From a bacterium (lineage in GTDB: Bacteria; Tectomicrobia; Entotheonellia; Entotheonellales; Entotheonellaceae), in NCBI GenBank assembly GCA_027294925.1, contig JAPULM010000482.1, positions 1 to 11,875 on the forward strand: 11,875 nucleotides of DNA. The letters run 5' to 3'. The translations under genes and the position numbers were made by a program. The notes under the pieces are model-generated. The model was not told where the DNA came from, did not search any database, and saw only the letters and a list, made by a program, of their open reading frames with translations. Shown piece by piece: positions 1 to 5,804 of this stretch. The number at the start of each line of letters is the position of its first letter. Positions within the stretch are counted from its first letter, which is position 1.

Positions 1-27
1 ACCTCCGCCCCTGGGTCGACGCGCGGA

Positions 28-620
28 CTACAAGATTGCCTGCGCTTTCTTCAGCGCATCTTGATACGCGTCCACCGCGCCGATGTAGTCCTCCGCCGTA
101 AGCAACGCGTCGCCGGCTGCCAGCGCGTCCATGGCTTGTTAGAGCTGCTTGAGGTCCCCCTTGCTGCTCGCCACGGCCGCCGCCTGGTCGACGACGGCCT
201 GCGCCACTCCCCGGGCCGCCTCGGCCAGGGCGTTCTTCTCGTCGGTGAGATCGGGGGGCATGGCGGCTGCCGCTTCAGCGGCCTCGAGTTCAGCCAGGGC
301 GACCTTGAGCTTCACCAGCGCCGCGTTGAGGTCGCCGTTGGCGAGCTTGTCTGGCACTCCGTTGTTGGCCTGGCCCCCGTTGCCCCCGACGAGGGCATCG
401 ATGGCGTCTTGCACCGCCGCCGCCGCCGCCGGGCCGAGGCTATTCAGCAGATCGGCCAGCGCATCCGCGACCGAGGAAATACTCGGCGGCGCCTCGAAGA
501 CACCGATGTCGCAGGCCGCGCCTTGCGGTCGAGCCACACCGCGCTGATCGGTGGCGGCGGTGGCGGTGGCGGTGGCGGAACAGGAAGCGCCGTCCACAAT
601 CAGGTTGTCAATGGCCACGC
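28..620 (-). pseudogene. C-terminal remnant of a choice-of-anchor-type surface protein, with an in-frame premature stop
   Basis: Read on the minus strand from about 620 down, the translation contains NLIVDGASC and then DQRGVARPQGAACDIGVFE, the closing motif of CSLREA/choice-of-anchor Q-type secreted repeat proteins. A long Ala-rich helical tail follows, with many A, L, E and K residues. A TAA at 139-141 interrupts this tail. The same frame then continues for about 36 residues (QAMDALAAGDALLTAEDYIG and onward, ending KKAQAIL) to a natural-looking TAG at 28-30. A single CAA-to-TAA change would explain the stop. The N-terminal repeat domain and signal peptide are missing: upstream of about 620 the frame runs antisense through an enoyl-CoA hydratase remnant. 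A GGT/GGC-rich low-complexity run near 550-580 encodes an alternating Ala-Thr stretch. The family link rests on the DQRG...DIG.FE motif (known family feature); the premature stop is seen directly. Confidence 0.6.
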
Positions 621-625
621 TGGCA

Positions 626-934
626 GTCTCGGCTGAAGAGGCTGAACAGCTGGGGATTGTAAACCGGGTTGTGCCGGAGAATAAACTCGAAGAAGAGACA
701 CGTGCCTTGGCTGTCAAAGTTGCATTGGTGCCCCCGGAAGTGATGCGATTAACTAAATTGCCGATCAATAGAACTTTTGAAATCATGGGGCCAAACGAGG
801 CTTTAAGTGCAAACATTGATCTAAGCAGCATCTTGAAGACCGCCAATGTCCCGGAGCTGGCAGAGTTTGAACGGATCACAGAAGAGGAAGGCTTGAAGGC
901 CGCCCTAAAGTGGCGTGAAAATAGATATTCCTGA
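626..934 (+). pseudogene. C-terminal third of an enoyl-CoA hydratase (crotonase family)
   Basis: From VSAEEAEQLGIVNRVVPENK onward the plus-strand translation reads as the distal part of a crotonase-fold enoyl-CoA hydratase. SAEEAxxLGIVNRVVP is the classic segment after the active-site region. It is followed by helices (ETRALAVKVALVPPEVMRLT), then ELAEFERITEEEGLKAALKWRENRYS and a normal TGA. About 102 residues remain of an expected 260-300. The oxyanion-hole region and the CoA-binding N-terminal half are absent. The reading frame stays open to the left of 626, but that sequence is antisense to the neighbouring surface-protein remnant and has no crotonase character, so the break lies at about 620-626. 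No start codon or ribosome binding site suits a gene starting here. It would have acted in fatty-acid or aromatic acyl-CoA degradation; the fragment cannot be catalytic. Confidence 0.75.
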
Positions 935-944
935 TTGCGAGGCA

Positions 945-2054
945 CTACGTGCGGGGTGTCTGAAGCAAAAATTGGTCTTTTTCTTCCGGCAGCGAGAGAT
1001 GACGTGCCAACGCGTCATATAGCTCGGTGACTGTCGCGGCGTTCTTGGCTTCACGATGAACCAATACTTTTGCTAATGGTCCGATATAATTTGCCAGCAG
1101 GTCTTCAGCCTGTTTTAGCATCTCGCTTGGCCACGTGCGAGGCGTATGCTGGCCTGCCTGAGCTTGGAGTGAGAGAGACGTACCGCCACTCGGTTGCGAC
1201 GATGCTGGGGCAGGGCCGAGGGCTTGCAGGAACTGTTTCTTTTCGCCCTCCTCTGCAATGTGGCTTGCCAGTATCTGATACAGCTGTTGCGCATGCGTGG
1301 CCTGTTGCGCCGCCTGTTTCACCAACATGCCGGCAAGCGGTCCGATGTGTTGAGCAAGTTGCTTCTGAACCGTCTCTAAGAGCCCGGCGGGCCATGCCGG
1401 CGGATGTCGTTCTTCCTGTACTGGCGCTTGCTTTGGGACCATGCCAGGAACCGATCTCGGTATCGCCATCTGGCCAAACGGCTGACCACAAGAAGATGCG
1501 TCCGGTGCGAGCATCATTTCATACACCGTATGTTCACGAACATGTTTATCCGTACGTACCCCTTGATAATGAAAAAGTTGGGCGTATTCCTGCGCCAGGC
1601 AAGAAATCACTTCATAGAAAGAGCGTGACACCAGAATCTGGTTGGCGTCGGCAAAACTCATGACCCGTTGGGCGGCGTTAATCCCATCGCCAATGATGTT
1701 GAGTCGTCCGTTGATGTCGTGCACGACACGTGTCGGCCCAACGTTGACACCCATGCGGACCGACAAGGATAAAGAGTTGTCGTGGTCCTGGTTGCAAAAG
1801 CAGTCGCGTAAATGAAGGGCTGCGAATAACGCTTCCTCAGGGTCACCCAAGAAGCATAAGGCGGCCCCATCACCCGTGTCGATAATGATACGATCATTGG
1901 GAGACACATGCTGAATCGCCTCCGTGATGAATCCATTCAACGTGTCCTTCATAGCGGATTGTTGCGAGACAGATCGCTGGGTGTATGCCACGATATCAAG
2001 GAAAACGACGGTGCACAACCAGGTCCGATTGGAACGCTCAACACTGTCCATCAC
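945..2054 (-). CDS. Class III adenylate/guanylate cyclase-like protein with two C-terminal repeats
   Basis: Residues about 13-180 form a class III nucleotide cyclase catalytic domain: metal-binding Asp20 in FLDIVAYT, Asp62 in DTGDGAALCF, and Asn126/Arg130 in GDGINAAQRVM at the transition-state positions. The two substrate-selecting positions are not canonical: Ile58 sits where Lys is expected (four before Asp62) and Asn119 where Asp/Thr is expected (seven before Asn126). Nucleotide preference, or even activity, therefore cannot be predicted. After a Pro/Gln-rich linker, two related ~60-residue helical units follow (about 219-280 and 307-366), each with WP, then IGPLA, LV, LY and F landmarks. 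Similar units occur at the C-termini of some bacterial Ser/Thr kinases and cyclases. No membrane segment is present, so the protein is cytosolic. It starts 18 bases after the haem-sensor gene. GTG at 2054 or ATG at 2051 may be the start; AAAGGGA upstream suits the ATG slightly better. Confidence 0.88.
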   Translation of the reverse strand: MMDSVERSNRTWLCTVVFLDIVAYTQRSVSQQSAMKDTLNGFITEAIQHVSPNDRIIIDTGDGAALCFLGDPEEALFAALHLRDCFCNQDHDNSLSLSVRMGVNVGPTRVVHDINGRLNIIGDGINAAQRVMSFADANQILVSRSFYEVISCLAQEYAQLFHYQGVRTDKHVREHTVYEMMLAPDASSCGQPFGQMAIPRSVPGMVPKQAPVQEERHPPAWPAGLLETVQKQLAQHIGPLAGMLVKQAAQQATHAQQLYQILASHIAEEGEKKQFLQALGPAPASSQPSGGTSLSLQAQAGQHTPRTWPSEMLKQAEDLLANYIGPLAKVLVHREAKNAATVTELYDALARHLSLPEEKDQFLLQTPRT

Positions 2055-2072
2055 GATGTCCCTTTCGGCCGA

Positions 2073-2945
2073 CTACTCTGCGATGAGGTTCATGGCTTTT
2101 TCCAGGCTGCGACGCATGCGGTTGAAGGATTGAGCCAACACGGCAACCTCATCTTTACCTTTGACCGACAATTCCGGCATGTCTAGATTGCCCATGCTGA
2201 TCTCGTCTGCTGCCAGTGCCATACTCGTCAGGGGTTTGACAATGATCGAGCTTAACATCAGATTCAGCACGATGAACGCCAATAGGAAAATGCCAAACAT
2301 CGACCCCATAAACGTATAAAAGGCATGCCAGGCATTCTGTATCGGTACCGACATGGGAATCGAGACCAATTGGACACCCACCACCTCCCCATGTTGCCAT
2401 CCGAAGCCGTTGGCCGTACCGTAAAGGTTAAGCATCGTCTGCGGGGCAGCATCAACCGTCCCGTGACAGGTTAGACAGCCTTGATTCTTGATTTGTATCG
2501 GACGCGCCAGGTAGAGCATTCGACCCGTTGGCGTCTTACGCTCGCCGACAATTTCACCCTGATCGGGGTTCTGTTGAAACTCCGCAATGATATCAGCCTC
2601 CCAGTCGGTGGCCCGATTGCGCGGGTTGGTCGGATTCAGGGTAGCTTCTTTATAGGTGTAGTTTGCATACTGAGCGTGTAATGCCTCAAACACCTCGGTG
2701 GCGGCATAGGCGGGCACCGATTGGGGCAGGAATGCACGTCGCAGTTGCATTTCCAGCAGTGGCTTGACTTGCTTCACGGTATAGCCGCGCACTGAGAGGG
2801 CGGCCTCCATCATAATACCGGCTTTTTGAATCACCTCAGCACGGGCGTTTTGTTGCAGGAGGTTATACGATAAAACCCCTGTGATGATTAGCCCGCCTGT
2901 AAAGACTAGCATAAGTACCAGGTTAAATTTGGTCCGTAGACCCAT
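2073..2945 (-). CDS. Membrane c-type haem sensor (Tll0287-like/DUF3365) with HAMP domain
   Basis: A 290-residue sensor. The first membrane helix is at about 8-30, followed by a periplasmic domain at about 35-205 with one c-type haem attachment motif, CLTCH, at 157-161. A second membrane helix lies at about 211-235, and a HAMP linker at about 233-287 contains PLTSMALAADEISMGNLD and DEVAVLAQSFNRM. This layout matches the Tll0287-like (DUF3365) c-haem sensor family, which probably senses redox state or a gaseous ligand through the haem. The protein stops at the end of HAMP and has no output domain of its own. The obvious candidate output is the cyclase encoded 18 bases downstream on the same strand, and 27 bases separate it from the upstream membrane-protein gene. 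Haem attachment would need a cytochrome c maturation system, not seen here. The family call is strong; the ligand is unknown. Confidence 0.9.
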   Translation of the reverse strand: MGLRTKFNLVLMLVFTGGLIITGVLSYNLLQQNARAEVIQKAGIMMEAALSVRGYTVKQVKPLLEMQLRRAFLPQSVPAYAATEVFEALHAQYANYTYKEATLNPTNPRNRATDWEADIIAEFQQNPDQGEIVGERKTPTGRMLYLARPIQIKNQGCLTCHGTVDAAPQTMLNLYGTANGFGWQHGEVVGVQLVSIPMSVPIQNAWHAFYTFMGSMFGIFLLAFIVLNLMLSSIIVKPLTSMALAADEISMGNLDMPELSVKGKDEVAVLAQSFNRMRRSLEKAMNLIAE

Positions 2946-2972
2946 CGTTGTCCCCTCTTTGCCGAGCCTTGG

Positions 2973-3497
2973 CTACGGCTCGCATCGCTGCATCATCGCA
3001 TATGCCTTGCTAAAACCTCGCAGACTGAACACCACAGAATGCGTGCCGGTCGCCGGCCAGGTCGGCCAAAATCGTAATTGTGCCCGCACTCTCCGGCCCT
3101 TTCTAAACCCTTTGACTAGATCAGCATAAGGCGTTTTGAAGCGCGCATGTTTTCTACCCATGACATCGTCCATTTTGACCAACGGATGACGGTCAATTTG
3201 TAGTCCAATATCGGCAAATTCCGCATCCAATGGCGCCTCTGACACAACCTGTACCGCATCGGTACTCACGATGAGGCGAGTCTGGGTATCGTCGTAGCCG
3301 TCGTTAACCGTTCTGGCTTCGGATTCAAGATGACAGATGGCCCGTTCTTCTGACCCCTCAACGGACCGTTTCAGCAACCAGGCGGCATCGAGGCTGCCAA
3401 CACACAGCACTATAAAAACCATGACAACGGAAGTCACAAAGCCGAAATGTCTTTGGTAAATCCTGAAAGAAACAGAAAGTGATTTGAAATAAAGCAT
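2973..3497 (-). CDS. Unknown one-pass membrane protein, first gene of the haem-sensor/cyclase operon
   Basis: I do not recognise this 174-residue protein. A basic N-terminus (KSLSVSFRIYQRHFGF) precedes one hydrophobic helix at about 19-43. The remaining ~130 residues are soluble and probably periplasmic. The C-terminal part has a distinctive stretch, RVRAQLRFWPTWPATGTHSV then FSLRGFSKAYA, that looks like a conserved beta-rich motif. It contains a few Cys residues but no CXXCH. Its stop lies 27 bases before the haem-sensor gene, so the two are probably co-transcribed and functionally linked, perhaps as an accessory or partner of the sensor (inference). The ATG at 3497 lies at the edge of an AT-rich island, with no Shine-Dalgarno site in front of it, and the first ~75 coding bases are AT-richer than the rest. 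An internal start near residue 26 would remove part of the membrane helix, so I keep 3497. Confidence 0.7.
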   Translation of the reverse strand: MLYFKSLSVSFRIYQRHFGFVTSVVMVFIVLCVGSLDAAWLLKRSVEGSEERAICHLESEARTVNDGYDDTQTRLIVSTDAVQVVSEAPLDAEFADIGLQIDRHPLVKMDDVMGRKHARFKTPYADLVKGFRKGRRVRAQLRFWPTWPATGTHSVVFSLRGFSKAYAMMQRCEP

Positions 3498-3710
3498 AAT
3501 GAATAATTTATTATTAATTAATAAGTCTTATAGTTATTGTATCTCTCTTTATATTATATTATATAGATTGTTAATATACTATTAAAATACAATAATATTT
3601 TTATATATATAACATTAGTATTTATGATACTTATAAAACTGCTAAACTTTCTTTTAAACTAAGTTTCTGTTATTTTTGCGATCGATATTATAAACTTTAC
3701 TTTATGCTAT
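3498..3710. other. AT-rich intergenic island at the head of the haem-sensor operon
   Basis: By hand count 3501-3710 holds 34 G/C in 210 bases (about 16% GC), against clearly GC-rich DNA on both sides. It contains perfect palindromes: TTATTAATTAATAA at 3511-3524 and TTATATATATAA at 3601-3612, plus TATATTATATTATATA-like tracts. No ORF of note crosses it. It probably carries the promoter of the minus-strand operon, since many TATAAT-like boxes exist on that strand, but there are too many candidates to choose one. Such AT-rich DNA could bind a nucleoid-silencing protein or be an inserted or foreign piece (inference). Confidence 0.7.
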
Positions 3711-3756
3711 CCTTAGCATCAGTTATTTCGCCTCCGTCTTCTGCACGCCTCCGTCC

Positions 3757-3891
3757 TCAAGCATTCAGCGCAGCGGGACAAGCCGGCAAGTTGCCCAGGA
3801 CGTCCGGATTGACCATGGACATGGGCCAGGTGCCTTTGAGCAAGCGAGCGGTCTCCTGTCCAATTTGCGTCTGTGAGGCAAGGCGCGAACG
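3757..3891 (-). pseudogene. Possible C-terminal remnant of a D-isomer-specific 2-hydroxyacid dehydrogenase
   Basis: The minus-strand translation includes RLASQTQIGQETARLLKGTW followed by PMSMVNPDVLGNLP. This resembles the last helix and tail of 2-hydroxyacid dehydrogenases of the phosphoglycerate-dehydrogenase type, which commonly end with A..vLrGewP..vVNPEV. The catalytic domain, the nucleotide-binding motif and the active-site His are missing. Sequence above 3891 in the same frame does not look like this family. About 30 informative residues support the call, so it is tentative. The remnant lies just beyond the AT-rich island, and the dehydrogenase would have been transcribed toward the operon. 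Confidence 0.4.
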
Positions 3892-4237
3892 GCTCGACAA
3901 ATGATCGAGGACAGACGACGTTTTATAGGGTGGACGAACGTGTGGGGTAGGTATATCGACGTCGAACCGCCAGTAACGGCAACAGGGACGGATAGGACAA
4001 ACAAAGGGCATTTTAGCGGCGGCCTGCCGCAGCGGCGTGCAGTAAGTCGTGGCACGGCTTAGCGTGATCTGGACATGTCGTTCAGGATGGGGCAAGGTTG
4101 CATCTTAGGGGTTCCCCGGTGCAAGGGCCTCGGGACGACCGCTTGAGAAAGCTGGGGGAAGACGGTTTCAAACGAGATTTCAAGGCGTAAAGGGCTGAGA
4201 TAAGCCGCCGCGGCGCGCACGGCGCCTATGGGTCCAC

Positions 4238-4381
4238 ATTAGGCAAGTCCGTATGGGGCAGAGGTTAATGGGCGTGGTGCGCAACATAGGATCGAGTCTC
4301 GGTATCACCGTCATCAGCGTGCTGTTTTCGAACGGCGGCGCAAAATTATGTCTGCCTGCAGGCGATCGTATGAGCCGTTGA
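4238..4381 (+). pseudogene. Short remnant of a DHA2-type MFS drug transporter
   Basis: In the plus frame ending at TGA 4379-4381 the translation gives GQRLMGVVRNIGSSLGITVI followed by SVLFSNGG. This resembles the segment in the C-terminal half of EmrB/QacA (DHA2) transporters where a helix with RN.G.SLG is followed by S.LF. About 45 residues remain of a protein normally near 500. No other transporter helices are readable upstream (4096-4237) in any frame I checked, and the frame ends directly before the convergent aminotransferase stop at 4400. The match is short but the motif is characteristic; it is non-functional. Nothing else is visible in 3892-4237. Confidence 0.42.
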
Positions 4382-4399
4382 TTCCTCAGCGTTTCTGGC

Positions 4400-5548
4400 T
4401 CAAACCATCTGCGGCAACAACGCCTCTAGCGCGGCCAACAGGGCCTCCGTGTCCTGGCGGGTGTTGTAGCCTTGAATCGACACCCGAATCAGAGGTTGGT
4501 CACACCAGCGCACCAGCGGTACCTCAATCCGATAGTCGTCGTACAAACGGGTTTTGAGTGCCTGGATATCCACGTCTGGCAGGCGAGCCGTAAAGAACTG
4601 CCTGAACCAGGTTGGGTCATCAGGACAGATAGGCGGCAGGCCGGTCAGGGCATTGAGACGCTCACGCGTTTCGGCAGCCAACATCCGGCAGTTCGCCCGT
4701 ACGTGGTCCCAGTCGTGCTCGGCTTGAAAGCGAATGGCAGCCGGCACCGAGAGGAACGCAGAGATATCTCGTGTGCCCTGCCATTCATGCTGGTTGATAA
4801 ACGGATAACCCGTGTCGTAGGCGGGGTCCTCGTACCCCCAACTGACCACCAGGGGTTCCAGGAGATGCTGGATGTCCCGGCGGACATACAGGAATGCCGC
4901 TCCTTTTGGCGCACATAGCCACTTGTGACATGCGCCAACGTATATATCCGCCCCGAGCGCCGCCAGGTCAAGCGGAATGTGCCCAGGGGCGTGGGCGCCA
5001 TCAATAATGGTGCGTATCCCGGCCTGACGGGCTCGACGGCAGATCTCTTCGACGGGGAAAATCAGGGCGGTCGGGCTGGTGAGATGATCGAGAAAGATGA
5101 CTCGCGTGCGCTCGGTGACGCCAGCCCAGAACCTTTCGACAAAGGCTTCCGTGGTGGTCAGAGGCAATGGTATCGATTGTTGGACGTAACGCGCGCCAGT
5201 CTTGCGGCAGATAAATCGCCAGGTGCGGTCCATCGCCCCATAGGCGTGATTGGTCGACAGGATGTCGTCACCAGAATGCAGATCAAGACTTCTGACAACC
5301 ATATTGACCGCCGTCGTGGGATTGGGGAAGAAAACCAGGTCCTGAGAATCGACATGTAGGTATGCGGCCAGCCCCTGTCTCGCGCTTGCCAGGTTTTCCC
5401 GCACCTCACGGCCCAGGAACTTGACCGGTTGGCGTTCGAGCTGGCGTTGCCACGCCTGGTAGGTGTCAAATACCGGCTTGGGGCATGCACCGAAGGAGCC
5501 ATGGTTGAGAAAAATAACTTCTGGATCGAGGAGAAAGTGTGTCTTCAG
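4400..5548 (-). CDS. Class V PLP aminotransferase, isopenicillin-N epimerase-like, with apparent CTG start
   Basis: A fold-type I PLP enzyme of the class V aminotransferase/cysteine desulfurase superfamily, closest in pattern to isopenicillin-N epimerase-like proteins. Numbered from the CTG at 5548, the N-terminus carries the family motif FLLDPEVIFLNHGSFGACPK. The PLP-binding Asp is at about 183 (IIDGAHAPGH), the Schiff-base Lys at about 209 (GACHKWLCAPKGAAFLY) and the EWQGTRDISAFL motif at about 256-267. The total of 382 residues is normal for the family. No ATG or GTG begins the protein far enough upstream. The first GTG (5404) would delete 48 conserved residues. CTG 5546-5548 has AGGGGA seven bases in front of it, and the frame runs open to a TAA at 5663-5665. 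The true substrate is unknown. The gene faces away from a broken epimerase gene. Confidence 0.85.
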   Translation of the reverse strand: MKTHFLLDPEVIFLNHGSFGACPKPVFDTYQAWQRQLERQPVKFLGREVRENLASARQGLAAYLHVDSQDLVFFPNPTTAVNMVVRSLDLHSGDDILSTNHAYGAMDRTWRFICRKTGARYVQQSIPLPLTTTEAFVERFWAGVTERTRVIFLDHLTSPTALIFPVEEICRRARQAGIRTIIDGAHAPGHIPLDLAALGADIYVGACHKWLCAPKGAAFLYVRRDIQHLLEPLVVSWGYEDPAYDTGYPFINQHEWQGTRDISAFLSVPAAIRFQAEHDWDHVRANCRMLAAETRERLNALTGLPPICPDDPTWFRQFFTARLPDVDIQALKTRLYDDYRIEVPLVRWCDQPLIRVSIQGYNTRQDTEALLAALEALLPQMV

Positions 5549-5555
5549 TGGTCTG

Positions 5556-5561
5556 TCCCCT
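5556..5561 (-). promoter_or_regulatory. Ribosome binding site supporting a CTG start
   Basis: On the minus strand AGGGGA is followed by seven bases and then CTG (5546-5548), in frame with the aminotransferase. It is the only good Shine-Dalgarno match near the conserved N-terminus and decides the start. An alternative is that an original ATG was altered: the local CCACTGAAG is one deletion or one substitution from an ATG-bearing form. Confidence 0.6.
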
Positions 5562-5581
5562 AGTAGTATTCTTTCGATCTT

Positions 5582-5762
5582 TGCCGCGTTGGTCGCGGCA
5601 CTGGCCCAACCGGCCCCTTTATTGTGCAGGGGTTGTTGCAGCGTGACTATACTGTTGCCATTTTACATCGGGGCACTCATGAAATAGCGGAAATTCCCCC
5701 AGAGGTCGAACATATTCATACCGACCCGCATTTCCTGGAAACGCTCAACACCGCCTTAACAG
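5582..5762 (+). pseudogene. N-terminal remnant of an NAD(P)-dependent epimerase/reductase (SDR)
   Basis: The plus-strand frame gives GRGTGPTGPFIVQGLLQRDY, then TVAILHRGTHEIAEIPPEVE, then HIHTDPHFLETLNTAL. This is the Rossmann start of an extended SDR: a GxxGxxG-type loop (GGTGPTG in intact relatives), then beta-2 ending in the H-R-G that reads the cofactor ribose. Similarity stops at about 5762, so only around 60 of some 300 residues survive and the catalytic Tyr-Lys is absent. The beginning is also damaged: the expected Met and first beta strand do not appear in frame before about 5582. The gene would have run divergently from the aminotransferase, whose start lies about 35 bases away, so the two may once have shared a promoter region. 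Non-functional. Confidence 0.6.
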
Positions 5763-5804
5763 GACCTGAGCAAAAGTACTTGGCTGTGCCGGTTGACAGC
5801 CCCG

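Noticed and set aside
61..636. A long plus-strand frame with a poly-Gly stretch across the surface-protein tail
   Set aside because: It is antisense to the recognisable DQRGVARPQG tail; the Gly run is only the other strand of an Ala-Thr low-complexity tract.
621..945. Minus-strand frame extending the surface-protein tail upstream over 621-945
   Set aside because: It is antisense to well-matched enoyl-CoA hydratase sequence and has no repeat-protein character.
1070..1663. Plus-strand frames of up to about 200 codons opposite the cyclase
   Set aside because: They are shadows of a clear cyclase gene with conserved catalytic residues on the minus strand.
3498..3710. Replication origin in the AT-rich island
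   Set aside because: No DnaA boxes, iterons or replication genes are visible; AT-richness alone is not enough.
3892..4237. Further genes in the relic corridor
   Set aside because: Short frames on both strands carry no family motif that I can support.
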